A DNA stretch of 36,162 bases from Acidobacteriaceae bacterium (GCA_003142935.1 PLOG01000175.1:71573-107734), one strand, 5' to 3'. Shown: positions 24,227 to 33,490, numbered from the stretch's first letter. A program made the numbers and translations. Notes: a model not told the origin generated them from the sequence alone.

Positions 24227-25453
24227 TTGCGAGTCGGATTGTTCACCCGCGAATACCCTCCCCTGGTGTATGGCGGCGCCGGGGTGCATGTCGATTACCT
24301 GAGCCGCGAGCTTGCCAGGGAGATTGAGGTTGAGGTGCACTGCTGGGGCCCGCAGCAGGCCGCCCACGGCAAGCTGCACGTGCGCGGCGCGGAGCCGTGG
24401 GCCGAGATTTCCAACGGCACCGAGGGCAAATTCAAAGGCGCTCTCGAGGCACTGAGCCTGAACCTGACGCAGGTGAAGGCGCTCGAGGGAATCGATGTAG
24501 TGCATACGCACACCTGGTACGTGTCGATGGCCGGCTACCTCGCCAAGAAGCTTTATGGAGTGCCGTTTGTGCTGACCACGCACTCGCTCGAGCCGCTGCG
24601 CGCGTGGAAGGCCGAGCAACTGGGCAGTGGCTACGCGATGAGTTCCTGGATGGAGCGCACGGCAATTCTGGATGCCGACGCGATTATCGCCGTTTCGCAC
24701 GGCACCAAGGCTGACATTCTGCGCGCCTATCCGGAGGTCAACCCCGAGCGCGTTCACGTGATCTATAACGGCATCGATCTTGCCGAATACCGAAAAACAC
24801 CGGAGACCAAGGCCCTTACCGATCTTGGCGTGGACCCCACGACGCCGTACGTTCTGTTTGTCGGGCGCATCACGCGGCAGAAGGGCGTTACGCACCTGGT
24901 GGATGCGATCGGCTACTTGCCGCCTGAAACCCAGGTGGTGCTGTGCGCCGGAGCGCCGGACACGCTGGAGATTGCCGCTGAGATGCGCATGAAGGTGGAA
25001 CACGCGCAGCGGCGTCACCCGCGCATTGTGTGGATTGAAAAAATGGTCACCAAACGGGAGGCGATCCAGCTCTACAGTAATGCGCGCCTGTTCTGCTGCC
25101 CCTCGGTCTACGAGCCATTCGGCATTATCAACCTTGAGGCCATGGCTTGTGGCGCTCCGGTTGTCGCCAGCTCTACGGGAGGCATCAAAGAGGTAGTAGT
25201 GGATGGAGAAACAGGCTACCTGGTGGAGTTCGATCAGGACCCGGTGACCAGTTTTCCGCGCCATCCTGAGCGGTTTGCGCGGGATCTTGCGGCTCGGATT
25301 CAACAACTGCTTTTGGACCCGGAAAAATGCCGGCGTTTCGGCGATGCGGGACGCCGGCGCGTGGAAGCTACCTTCAGTTGGACAACAATCGCTCACCAGA
25401 CGATCGCGTTGTATGAGCGCCTGATTGAAGAGCGCAAGGTGGCCGCGCAATAA
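24227..25453 (+). CDS. GT4 glycogen synthase / maltose-1-phosphate synthase (GlgM type)
   Basis: A 408-residue GT4 glycosyltransferase of the Corynebacterium-type glycogen synthase group, now often called GlgM because actinobacterial members make maltose-1-phosphate from ADP-glucose and glucose-1-phosphate. Key segments: FTREYPPLVYGGAGVHVDYL at the N-terminus, VVHTHTWYVSMAGYLAK, VLFVGRITRQKGVTHLV starting the donor domain, and the EX7E motif Glu296/Glu304 (EPFGIINLE). I fix the start at TTG 24227, eight bases after GGAGGA; a longer upstream frame to 23939 has no family similarity. It heads a plus-strand locus with glgE and treS-mak, which supports the maltose-1-phosphate role; plain glycogen synthase is the alternative. 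Confidence 0.88.
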   Translation: MRVGLFTREYPPLVYGGAGVHVDYLSRELAREIEVEVHCWGPQQAAHGKLHVRGAEPWAEISNGTEGKFKGALEALSLNLTQVKALEGIDVVHTHTWYVSMAGYLAKKLYGVPFVLTTHSLEPLRAWKAEQLGSGYAMSSWMERTAILDADAIIAVSHGTKADILRAYPEVNPERVHVIYNGIDLAEYRKTPETKALTDLGVDPTTPYVLFVGRITRQKGVTHLVDAIGYLPPETQVVLCAGAPDTLEIAAEMRMKVEHAQRRHPRIVWIEKMVTKREAIQLYSNARLFCCPSVYEPFGIINLEAMACGAPVVASSTGGIKEVVVDGETGYLVEFDQDPVTSFPRHPERFARDLAARIQQLLLDPEKCRRFGDAGRRRVEATFSWTTIAHQTIALYERLIEERKVAAQ

Positions 25454-25539
25454 CGCTGACAGGTGCATTCCGCACTGCGAAATGCAGCGCGCCCGGTTAA
25501 CCTTGATGAAGAAGGACTCACAACGAAAATGGCGCTACG

Positions 25540-27537
25540 ATGACAGTGGACAGAACGGATGGACGCAGGCGCGTCATTATTGAGGGCATTACGCCGGCTG
25601 TGGACGGCGGGCGCTTTCCCGCAAAGCGCACCGTGGGCGATGAGGTCCGCGTGGAGGCGGACATCTTCACCGATGGGCACGACATCCCGTCGGCGTCGCT
25701 TCTGGCGCATCGCGAAGGCTCTGAGAACTGGACCGAGATTCCCATGCGTCCCCTGGTGAACGACCGGTGGACGGCGGCGTTTCGCGTGCGTGAGCTGGGC
25801 CGCTACGGCTTCAAGGTGCGTGGCTGGGTAGACCATTTCGAGACCTGGCAACGCGACCTGGTGAAGCGCATTGCGGCAGAGAGCGATACGGCTGTCGATT
25901 ACCAGATCGGCGCCGGCTTAGTGGCGGAGGCCGCCGCTCGAGCGACAGGCGGCGATTCAGCGTGGCTGCGGGAACGGGCCAAGGTTCTGCGCGCCGCGAA
26001 AGAGCCAGTGGATATGCGCGCCCAAGCAATCGATCCTAAGCTGCACGAACTGGTGCGGCGCTACCCTGACCAGCGCTTCGCTACTGAGTCGGAAATCGAA
26101 CTGAGCGTAGTTGTAGACCCGGTGCGGGCGCGATTCAACGCATGGTACGAGCTGTTTCCGCGTTCCACGGCAGAGGAGCCGGGCAAGCACGGCACGTTTG
26201 CGGACTGCGAGAAACGTCTGGAATCGATCGCCGCGATGGGCTTCAACGTTGTTTATCTTCCGCCCATTCATCCCATCGGGCGCTCCTTCCGCAAGGGACG
26301 CAACAATTCACCAGAGGCGCAGCCGGGCGATTGCGGCAGTCCGTGGGCCATCGGCTCGGCGGACGGCGGCCACAAGGCCATCCACAGCGAGCTGGGAACG
26401 ATCGCGGATTTCCGCCGTTTCGTGGCCAGGGCCAGCGAACTGGGCCTTTCCGTGGCGCTGGACATTGCGTTCCAGGTGGCGCCCGACCATCCTTATGTGC
26501 GCGAACACGAATCCTGGTTCCGCAAGCGCCCGGACGGATCGATTCAATATGCGGAAAACCCTCCAAAGAAATATCAGGACATCTTCCCGCTGGATTTTGA
26601 GAGCGAAGACTGGGCCGGGCTGTGGGAGGAGTTGAAGAGCGTGTTTCTCTACTGGCTCGACCAGGGAGTGGCGATCTTCCGCGTCGACAATCCGCACACC
26701 AAGGCGTTTCCGTTCTGGGAGTGGGTAATTCCGGAGATCAAGCGCGATCATCCTGAGGCGCTGTTTCTTGCCGAGGCGTTCACGCGGCCGAAGGTCATGT
26801 ACCGGCTGGCCAAGATCGGTTTCAGCCAGTCGTATACTTACTTTCCTTGGCGCACCGGGAAACACGAGATCGCGGCCTACCTGACGGAGCTGACCCAGAC
26901 GCCTGTTCGCGAGTTTTTCAGGCCGAGCCAATGGACCAACACGCCCGACATCCTTATCGAGTTTCTGCAGATTGGCGGGCGGGCGGCATTTGCGATTCGG
27001 CTGCTGCTGGCGGCCACGCTGGGCGCGAGCTACGGCGTGTACGGGCCGGCCTTCGAACTGCTTGAGAATCGTCCAATTCGCAGTGGAAGCGAAGAGTATC
27101 TCAACTCGGAGAAGTACGAGATTCGGCACTGGGACCTGGAGAGGCCCGACAGCCTGCGCCCGCTGATGACGCGGGTAAACGAGATACGCAACAGCAATCC
27201 GGCGCTTGAAAACGACTGGTCGCTCCGGTTCCACTCGGTCGACAACGACCAACTTCTGTGCTACAGCAAAGAGTCGGAGGACCATTCGAATTTGCTGCTG
27301 ATCGTGGTGAATCTCGATCCGCGCTACACGCAGAGCGGATTCGTGACGCTGCCGCTGGACGATCTCGCGATACCGCGCGACCGCCCCTACGAGGCCGAGG
27401 ACTTATTGACTGGGGAACGGTATCTTTGGCACGGTGAACGGAACTACGTAGAATTGAATCCCACGCGGCAATCGGGCCATATTTTGAAAATCCATCGCAG
27501 GGTGAAGACGGAGACGGATTTCGAATACTTTCTCTGA
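25540..27537 (+). CDS. glgE: Alpha-1,4-glucan:maltose-1-phosphate maltosyltransferase GlgE
   Basis: GlgE (GH13) transfers maltose from maltose-1-phosphate onto alpha-1,4-glucan chains. The 665-residue protein has an N-terminal beta domain, a catalytic barrel and a C-terminal domain. The catalytic set is intact: nucleophile Asp383 in FRVDNPHTK, acid/base Glu412 in FLAEAFTRP and Asp470 in TNTPDIL. Family strings PPIHPIGRSFRKGRNN and SPWAIGSADGGHKAI bind substrate. ATG 25540 has no clear ribosome site; a four-codon frame (25529-25543) overlaps it as ATGA and may feed ribosomes, which is speculation. It lies 86 bases after the GlgM-type gene. Together with treS-mak it defines the GlgE pathway. 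Confidence 0.94.
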   Translation: MTVDRTDGRRRVIIEGITPAVDGGRFPAKRTVGDEVRVEADIFTDGHDIPSASLLAHREGSENWTEIPMRPLVNDRWTAAFRVRELGRYGFKVRGWVDHFETWQRDLVKRIAAESDTAVDYQIGAGLVAEAAARATGGDSAWLRERAKVLRAAKEPVDMRAQAIDPKLHELVRRYPDQRFATESEIELSVVVDPVRARFNAWYELFPRSTAEEPGKHGTFADCEKRLESIAAMGFNVVYLPPIHPIGRSFRKGRNNSPEAQPGDCGSPWAIGSADGGHKAIHSELGTIADFRRFVARASELGLSVALDIAFQVAPDHPYVREHESWFRKRPDGSIQYAENPPKKYQDIFPLDFESEDWAGLWEELKSVFLYWLDQGVAIFRVDNPHTKAFPFWEWVIPEIKRDHPEALFLAEAFTRPKVMYRLAKIGFSQSYTYFPWRTGKHEIAAYLTELTQTPVREFFRPSQWTNTPDILIEFLQIGGRAAFAIRLLLAATLGASYGVYGPAFELLENRPIRSGSEEYLNSEKYEIRHWDLERPDSLRPLMTRVNEIRNSNPALENDWSLRFHSVDNDQLLCYSKESEDHSNLLLIVVNLDPRYTQSGFVTLPLDDLAIPRDRPYEAEDLLTGERYLWHGERNYVELNPTRQSGHILKIHRRVKTETDFEYFL

Positions 27538-27589
27538 CGGCGCCCTTGCGCGGTGTTAGGAAACCTCTGAAGAAGTCAATGTTTTGAAA

Positions 27590-27644
27590 GGGCACGACTT
27601 CAGTCGTGCCGCAAGTCAAGCAAAATAAACCTGGGCTTTAGCCC
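27590..27644 (+). repeat. Two-hairpin repeat, family B, copy 4
   Basis: The first hairpin, within 27590-27610, has arms GGCACGACT and AGTCGTGCC. The second, 27633-27644, is GGGCTTTAGCCC. It is preceded by TTTTGAAAG as in the copy at 33598, and sits between glgE and treS-mak, where it could modulate read-through or mRNA stability in the operon. Confidence 0.75.
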
Positions 27645-27696
27645 CCGAAGGAAGGTCCACCTGAAAGAATGGCCTTGTTCAGAGATCTCTTAGGCG

Positions 27697-27816
27697 ATGA
27701 AGCGCAAGCGTCTGCTCCAGCAGCAGGCGATGGAAGACTCGCTTTTCGTTCGGGTACGAAGAGATAGCTCGTTCGTCGAAGAGATGAAAGCGCGTTGGAA
27801 CCAGCCAGAGGAGTGA
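27697..27816 (+). CDS. Possible 39-residue ORF before treS-mak
   Basis: A short frame MKRKRLLQQQAMEDSLFVRV... ends in KARWNQPEE, with the stop four bases before the treS ATG; the ribosome site of treS (GAGGAG) lies in its last codons. Third-position GC (about two thirds) is in line with real genes here, and the residues SLFVRVRRDSSFVEEMKARW look protein-like. No family is recognised, and a chance frame is quite possible. Confidence 0.3.
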   Translation: MKRKRLLQQQAMEDSLFVRVRRDSSFVEEMKARWNQPEE

Positions 27817-27819
27817 CGG

Positions 27820-30800
27820 ATGAAAAAGACGGCCAGCGCTACCGATCCACTCTGGTACAAGGATGCGATCATCTACGAGTTGCATGTCCGGGCGTTCTCC
27901 GACTCGAATGGCGACGGCATCGGCGACTTTCCGGGGCTTCTCTCGCGGTTGGACTATCTCCAGAACCTGGGAATCACGTGCATCTGGCTTTTGCCCTTCT
28001 TTCCATCGCCGCTGCGCGATGACGGCTACGACATTTCAAATTATGTTGACGTGAATCCGTCGTACGGAACGCTGAGCGACTTCAAGTCTGTGCTGGACGC
28101 GGCGCACGAGCGGAACATGCAGGTGATGATCGAGCTGGTGATCAATCACACCAGCGATCAGCACCCGTGGTTCAAGGCGGCTCGCCTGGCCCCGCCGGGC
28201 TCGCCCGCGCGCGAGATGTATGTGTGGTCGCAAACCGACCAGCTCTTCAAGGACGCGCGCATCATCTTCACGGACACGGAAAAGTCGAATTGGACATGGG
28301 ACGAAACGGCCAAGGCGTACTACTGGCACAGATTTTTCTCGTTCCAGCCGGACCTGAACTTCGATAATCCGAAAGTTGTGGAAGAGGTGCTGAAGGCAAT
28401 GCGCTTCTGGCTCGACATGGGTGTGGATGCGCTGCGCATGGATGCGATTCCCTATCTTGTCGAGCGCGACGGCACCTCCTGCGAGAACCTTCCTGAGACG
28501 CACGCAATTATCAAGAAGCTGCGCGCTGCCATGGACGCGGAGTATGCCAACCGCTTCATACTGGCCGAAGCCAACCAGTGGCCGGCCGATGTGCGCCCTT
28601 ATTTTGGCGACGGCGACGAGTGCCACATGGCCTTCCATTTCCCGCTGATGCCGCGCATCTTCATGGCGCTGCGACAGGAGGATCGCCTGCCGATCACCGA
28701 CATCATGGCGCAGACTCCGCCGATTCCTGAGAGCTGCCAGTGGGGATTGTTTCTTCGCAATCACGACGAACTGACGCTGGAGATGGTGACCGACGACGAG
28801 CGCGATTATATGTACTTTGCTTACTCGGCCGATCCGCGCATGAGGGTCAACGTAGGAATCCGGCGCAGGCTGGCGCCGCTGGTTGACAACAACCGCAGGC
28901 GCATCGAGCTGCTTAACTCGCTGCTGCTCAGCTTTCCCGGCACTCCGATTCTCTACTACGGCGATGAGCTGGGCATGGGCGACAACATCTATCTTGGCGA
29001 CCGCAACGGCGTGCGCACACCCATGCAGTGGACCTCGGACCGCAACGCCGGATTTTCAAAGTGCGACCCGGCGCGTCTTTACTTTCCAGTCATCATGGAC
29101 CCGATTTACGGCTACCAGGTGGTGAATGTGGAAGCGCAGCTCAGCGACCAGTCCAGCCTTCTGCACTGGACGCGGAACATGATCGCGCTGCGCAAACTGT
29201 TCCAGGTCTTCGGCCGCGGAACGCTGACGTTCTTGAACCCGGCGAACCGGAAGGTTCTGGCTTACCTGCGCAACCTCGATCGCGGCGACGGCAGCAGCGA
29301 GACTGTGCTCTGCGTGGCGAACCTCAGCCGCTTTGCGCAGCCCGCGTCGCTCGATTTGTCGGGATACGCGGGAATGGAGCCGGTGGAGATGCTGGGCTAC
29401 GTGCCATTTCCCACTATCACGGATGCTCCTTATGCGCTGGCGCTGGCGCCCTACTCGTTTCTGTGGCTGGAACTGCAGCCCGCTAATCCGAAGCAGGAAC
29501 AGCTTTGGCCAACGCAGTTGGAAGCTGGCGAAATCGCACCGGACGAGGCGGTGTCGCCCGAGGTACTCAGCCAGGGTTGGACGGGACTGCTTGGCACCCA
29601 CTGCCTGGACCTGTTGGAAGGCATGCTGCCCGGCTGGCTGAGGCAGCAACGATGGTTTGGCGCCAAGAGCCGCACCATCCAATCGGCCCGTGTCCTGGAC
29701 TGGGTCGAGCTTCCGCTCGCGGAAGCTGCCGGCGGAGCGCGCCAGTCGGATGGAAAGGATGCAGAAGCCACGGCGATTCCGCCGGCGCTTTTCTTCGTTG
29801 AGATTGCTTACGATGGAAGCCCCGCGGACGTCTACCAGCTTCCGCTCGCATTCAGCACCGGAGCAGAGGCCGAAGAGATTGCATCGAGCGCTCCGCAAAG
29901 TGTGCTGACTACCATGGCGTTTCCGATGGGTACAGCGGTTTTGCACGATGCCACCATCAAGGAAGACGTTCGCCAGTGTTTGCTGGGGTTGATTGAGCGG
30001 AACGCGACGCTGGCGCTGAAAAGCGCGCCGAACGGCGCTCTGCAACCGGAGGGCTTGCATTCAGTCCCCACTGGCAGCGAGGCAACGGCTGAGTCGGCAA
30101 GTGCGGGCAAGCGTGACGGCTCGGCATCGAAGCATCACCTCCAGCCGCGGGAGTCGCCCTCGGCCGGTGGCGCCGGTCCACTGCACGGACAAATTGACGC
30201 TCATGCTTCGAACGCATTTTCAGGTGCGGAAAGTTCGCGGATTCTTACGTCGCGCGTCGGGTCCGCCGAACAATCGAACACGTCGATCGTTTACGGAGAT
30301 CGACTGATCCTCAAACTCTTCCGGCGGCTTCAACCGGGTGAGAATCCCGATGTGGAGATCGGACGCTTCCTGACTGAGGTGGCGCGCTTCCCGCACATTC
30401 CCCCGTTCCGAGGCGAGATCGCCGTGACGCAACCCGGCGGCAAGAAGACTACCGCGGCGATGCTGCAGGGATTAGTGATCAACCAGGGAGACGGCTGGCA
30501 GTGGTTTCTTCGACGGCTCGCGGAGTTTTTCACTGCCGTTGCCGCGCTGCCTGGCCCACCCACGCTGCCTGCACCGGTCTTTGGCGAGGAGTGCGATCCG
30601 CCTGCCGAGATCCGGAAACACGCGGGCACGTCTCTTGAGGCCGCTGCGTTGCTTGGCCGCCGTACCGGAGAGATGCATCTGGCGCTGGCAAGCCCGACGG
30701 ACGATCCGGCTTTCGTAGCTGAGCCTTTTACGGCAGAGGATCTGGCGCAGGATGCGCATCGGATCGAAGCCCAGGTTGTTTCTGCACTAGAGGCGCTCAA

Positions 30801-31404
30801 GCGGAAGATCGCAACTCTCGACGACGCCATCGCGGACAAAGCGGCTCTGGTTCTTTCGCGGCGCGCGGAACTGCTGAGCAGCGCCCATGCAATTACAAAC
30901 GTGACCGCATCCGGGCAACGCATCCGCATTCACGGCGACTATCACCTTGGGCAGACGCTTCGCACGCACGGGCCGAAGGCGGAGGATGGGAAGGAGCCAG
31001 ACGACTTTGTGCTGCTTGATTTTGAAGGCGAGCCGGCGCGCCTGTTGGCCGAGCGCCGTCAGAAACAACTGCCCCTGAAGGATGTGGCCGGCATGTTGCG
31101 CTCATTTTCTTACGCTGCATTTTCCGGCCTGGACCAATACTTGAAGGAGAACCCGGACCCGGCCGGCGATGCAGAGCGGCTGTCTGCGTGGTCGGTTTGC
31201 TGGCAAAACGCGGTTTCGGCTCAGTTTCTTCGCGCCTATCGCGAGACCATGGCTGCGAAACCTGCGCTTCTACCCTCGCCGCCTCAGGCACAGTCGCTGC
31301 TCGGCGCTTACCTGTTCGAGAAAGCGCTCTATGAGCTGCTTTACGAACTGAATAATCGCCCCGCATGGCTGCGCATTCCTCTGGCCGGCATCTTAGCTTT
31401 GTAG
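27820..31404 (+). CDS. treS: Trehalose synthase-maltokinase fusion (TreS-Pep2)
   Basis: A 1194-residue bifunctional enzyme: TreS interconverts trehalose and maltose, and the maltokinase part phosphorylates maltose to maltose-1-phosphate for GlgE. The TreS part (about 1-560, GH13) has Asp208 (ALRMDAIPY), Glu250 (LAEANQW) and Asp316 (RNHDEL), and the TreS-specific FGDGDECHMAFHFPLMP. The kinase part begins about residue 590 with RWFGAKSR (611-618) and ends with the kinase-like HGDYHLGQ (Asp1040) and DFEGEP (Asp1067). About residues 736-806 are a Ser/Ala/Gly-rich insert, probably disordered. GAGGAG lies just before ATG 27820. Fusions of this kind are known; both halves look intact. Confidence 0.95.
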   Translation: MKKTASATDPLWYKDAIIYELHVRAFSDSNGDGIGDFPGLLSRLDYLQNLGITCIWLLPFFPSPLRDDGYDISNYVDVNPSYGTLSDFKSVLDAAHERNMQVMIELVINHTSDQHPWFKAARLAPPGSPAREMYVWSQTDQLFKDARIIFTDTEKSNWTWDETAKAYYWHRFFSFQPDLNFDNPKVVEEVLKAMRFWLDMGVDALRMDAIPYLVERDGTSCENLPETHAIIKKLRAAMDAEYANRFILAEANQWPADVRPYFGDGDECHMAFHFPLMPRIFMALRQEDRLPITDIMAQTPPIPESCQWGLFLRNHDELTLEMVTDDERDYMYFAYSADPRMRVNVGIRRRLAPLVDNNRRRIELLNSLLLSFPGTPILYYGDELGMGDNIYLGDRNGVRTPMQWTSDRNAGFSKCDPARLYFPVIMDPIYGYQVVNVEAQLSDQSSLLHWTRNMIALRKLFQVFGRGTLTFLNPANRKVLAYLRNLDRGDGSSETVLCVANLSRFAQPASLDLSGYAGMEPVEMLGYVPFPTITDAPYALALAPYSFLWLELQPANPKQEQLWPTQLEAGEIAPDEAVSPEVLSQGWTGLLGTHCLDLLEGMLPGWLRQQRWFGAKSRTIQSARVLDWVELPLAEAAGGARQSDGKDAEATAIPPALFFVEIAYDGSPADVYQLPLAFSTGAEAEEIASSAPQSVLTTMAFPMGTAVLHDATIKEDVRQCLLGLIERNATLALKSAPNGALQPEGLHSVPTGSEATAESASAGKRDGSASKHHLQPRESPSAGGAGPLHGQIDAHASNAFSGAESSRILTSRVGSAEQSNTSIVYGDRLILKLFRRLQPGENPDVEIGRFLTEVARFPHIPPFRGEIAVTQPGGKKTTAAMLQGLVINQGDGWQWFLRRLAEFFTAVAALPGPPTLPAPVFGEECDPPAEIRKHAGTSLEAAALLGRRTGEMHLALASPTDDPAFVAEPFTAEDLAQDAHRIEAQVVSALEALKRKIATLDDAIADKAALVLSRRAELLSSAHAITNVTASGQRIRIHGDYHLGQTLRTHGPKAEDGKEPDDFVLLDFEGEPARLLAERRQKQLPLKDVAGMLRSFSYAAFSGLDQYLKENPDPAGDAERLSAWSVCWQNAVSAQFLRAYRETMAAKPALLPSPPQAQSLLGAYLFEKALYELLYELNNRPAWLRIPLAGILAL

Positions 31405-31432
31405 AGCCTTGAGCCCAACCGAGAACGAAACG

Positions 31433-32629
31433 ATGGCGACAACGAACCCGATTCCCAACGCGACCTCGCCTTCCGAGCGAACCGGCTGTGCTCTGCTGGT
31501 GCTGCTGGCCGACTTGCCCCCGGAGCAACTGCAAGATGTGATCGCAAAGCTTGCTTCTGCGTTTCCGCCGGAGGACATGGTGATCGCCACGGCAGATCCG
31601 CTGGTGGCGGAGGCTCATCCGGATCTGAGGATCGTCGCTAATCCCGTCGCCAAGGCGTCGTGGGTGCTGACTGCGGCCGAGTTTGTGAACGGCTACCAGC
31701 TTGCGCAGAAGAATGGCGCGCGCGCCATCTTGATGCTGGGGCCGGAGGCTGGCTCGCTGGGGTTGCCCGCTCTGCGCGAGTTTGGGCACGCTGTGACCGC
31801 CAACTCGACCGATTTGGCGGTGGCTCGCTACGATTTGCAGCCGCGGGCCGGACTGGTCAACTCCGCGATCTTGTATCCATTGAGCCGCGCGCTGTTCGCT
31901 TCGCGGACCCGCTATCCTTTGGCCATCGATCTTGGCCTTTCTCCGCGAATGGCCGAACGGCTGGCAGTCGCGGGCCAGCGCTTTACGTCGCTCAACCAAA
32001 AAGAAATGTATCTTTGGCCGGTGAACGAGGCCGCGGTCGCGGGATTTACGATTACCGAGATCGATGCCGGCTCTCGTGCTCTGCCGCATCCGGCCGAGCC
32101 CGATCTGAACACAATTCTCCCCAGTTTGGCAGGGTCTCTTTTTGCCGATATTGAAGCCAAGGCGGCATTCTGGCAGCGGCCCCGGCAGGCGCCGCAGATG
32201 TGGAATTCTACGCTGAACGGCCATCCGCAAACGGCCGATGCTGCGGCGTATATTGCTCCGATGCTGCAGGCTTTTCACCTTGCATATACGAACCTGCAAG
32301 AGATTTGGTCGCTGGTTTTGCCACCGAATACGCTGCTCGGGTTGAAACGGCTTTCGCTTACCGATGGAGCGGCGTTCCGCATGCCCGAAAGCTTGTGGGC
32401 GCGCATTGTTTACGATTTTCTTCTCGCCCACCGGCTGCGCACCATCAACCGCGGCCATTTACTCGGCGCGCTGATTCCGCTCTATCTTGCATGGGTCGCA
32501 AGTCACATCAACGTTGTGTCCTCGGGCGTGGAACCCGAGCGGCATATCGAGACGATGGCCACGGCGTTTGAAGTCGAGAAGCCGTATATCCTCTCTCGCT
32601 GGCGCTGGCCAGACAGGTTCAATCCATGA
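31433..32629 (+). CDS. Glycosyltransferase-like protein with degenerate catalytic motifs
   Basis: A 398-residue protein directly after treS-mak (28 bases; an alternative TTG start at 31409 leaves 4). The layout recalls GT-A enzymes of the glucosylglycerate synthase type: NSAILYPLSRALFASR, then a PIGGDFG-like site, a wide helical C-terminal part with VYDFLLAHRLRTINRGHLLG, and the terminal SRWRWPDRFNP. Yet the sites expected to hold substrate and metal look altered: GPEAGS (103-108) where such enzymes have a DxD-type DADLRS, PLAIDLG (162-168) for PIGGDFG, and no KxHDPKDP element. I infer a pseudo-enzyme or a regulator, or else an enzyme with a new mechanism. The family comparison is from memory. 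Confidence 0.6.
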   Translation: MATTNPIPNATSPSERTGCALLVLLADLPPEQLQDVIAKLASAFPPEDMVIATADPLVAEAHPDLRIVANPVAKASWVLTAAEFVNGYQLAQKNGARAILMLGPEAGSLGLPALREFGHAVTANSTDLAVARYDLQPRAGLVNSAILYPLSRALFASRTRYPLAIDLGLSPRMAERLAVAGQRFTSLNQKEMYLWPVNEAAVAGFTITEIDAGSRALPHPAEPDLNTILPSLAGSLFADIEAKAAFWQRPRQAPQMWNSTLNGHPQTADAAAYIAPMLQAFHLAYTNLQEIWSLVLPPNTLLGLKRLSLTDGAAFRMPESLWARIVYDFLLAHRLRTINRGHLLGALIPLYLAWVASHINVVSSGVEPERHIETMATAFEVEKPYILSRWRWPDRFNP

Positions 32630-32686
32630 AAAAACTCGATGATTCCGGAGTGATGGTCGCGAAGTGATGACCAAGGAGTGAGTCCG

Positions 32687-33490
32687 ATGCAAACCTTCCC
32701 AGTCGCTGTGAATCAGCCAAATCCGCTTCAGGCCGTGCAATCGCCGTACCTGGAAAACGCCACTATCTGGCATCACATGTCCGGTGCGCTGCATCAGTCG
32801 CTTGACCGCGTGTTGTCGATGCTCATCGCCATTCTGCCTGGCATTCTTGCCTTCATTGTTGCCCTGTTGGTCTTCACGCTAGTTGGCCTGGTGCTTTCCG
32901 CGCTGCTGCGGTGGGCACTCACCGCGGCCAAATTCGATGAGCGGATTGCGCGCAACCATCCCGACCCAGGGTGGGCTCCTGCCACGTCGCCTGCAACGCT
33001 GGTGCGGCGCGCGGCATTCTGGGGCTGTCTGCTACTCGGACTGGTAATCGGAGTCTCTGCCTTCGATACGTCGTTTGCCACAGCGGCAACGCTTCCCATC
33101 TCGCTACTACCGTATCTTACCCACGTCGTAGGGGCGATTTTTATTCTGATTGCCGGCAACCTGATTGCCCGCTTCCTGGCGCGGTCGGTGCTGATTGGCG
33201 CAGTAAACGCGCAGCTTCAATACGCGCGCTTCCTTTCGCTTGGCGTAAAGTGGCTGGTGCTAGTTCTGACCGCGGCAATGGTGCTGGAACACCTGGAGAT
33301 TGGCGGCGTGGTGGTTGTACTGGCATTCGGAATTCTCTTCGGAGGCATCGTGCTGACGCTCTCGCTTGCGGTAGGCCTGGGTTCGCGGGACCTGGTCAGC
33401 CGCTCGTTGGAGAGCCACGCCGAGCGCTCGGCGGAACGAGGTGCGGAACCTGCAGCCGCCGGCCCGGATGAATCGATTCGCCACTTTTGA
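32687..33490 (+). CDS. MscS-type transmembrane-helix protein lacking the channel beta domain
   Basis: A 267-residue membrane protein with five or six helices: LIAILPGILAFIVALLVFTLV, AAFWGCLLLGLVIGVSAF, HVVGAIFILIAGNLIARFLA, SLGVKWLVLVLTAAMVL and VVVLAFGILFGGIVLTLSLA. The last runs into GLGSRDLVSRSLE, typical of the 'conserved TM helix' repeats of mechanosensitive-channel relatives, but the MscS beta domain is missing; the C-terminus is a short Ala/Glu-rich tail. ATG 32687 has AAGGAG eight bases upstream; GTG 32678 overlaps that site. It closes the trehalose/glucan locus, so a part in osmotic response is plausible but unproven. Confidence 0.75.
   Translation: MQTFPVAVNQPNPLQAVQSPYLENATIWHHMSGALHQSLDRVLSMLIAILPGILAFIVALLVFTLVGLVLSALLRWALTAAKFDERIARNHPDPGWAPATSPATLVRRAAFWGCLLLGLVIGVSAFDTSFATAATLPISLLPYLTHVVGAIFILIAGNLIARFLARSVLIGAVNAQLQYARFLSLGVKWLVLVLTAAMVLEHLEIGGVVVVLAFGILFGGIVLTLSLAVGLGSRDLVSRSLESHAERSAERGAEPAAAGPDESIRHF

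Noticed and set aside
23978..25468. A 496-codon minus-strand frame over the glycogen synthase gene
   Set aside because: It is the antisense shadow of a GC-rich gene with clear GT4 motifs on the plus strand.
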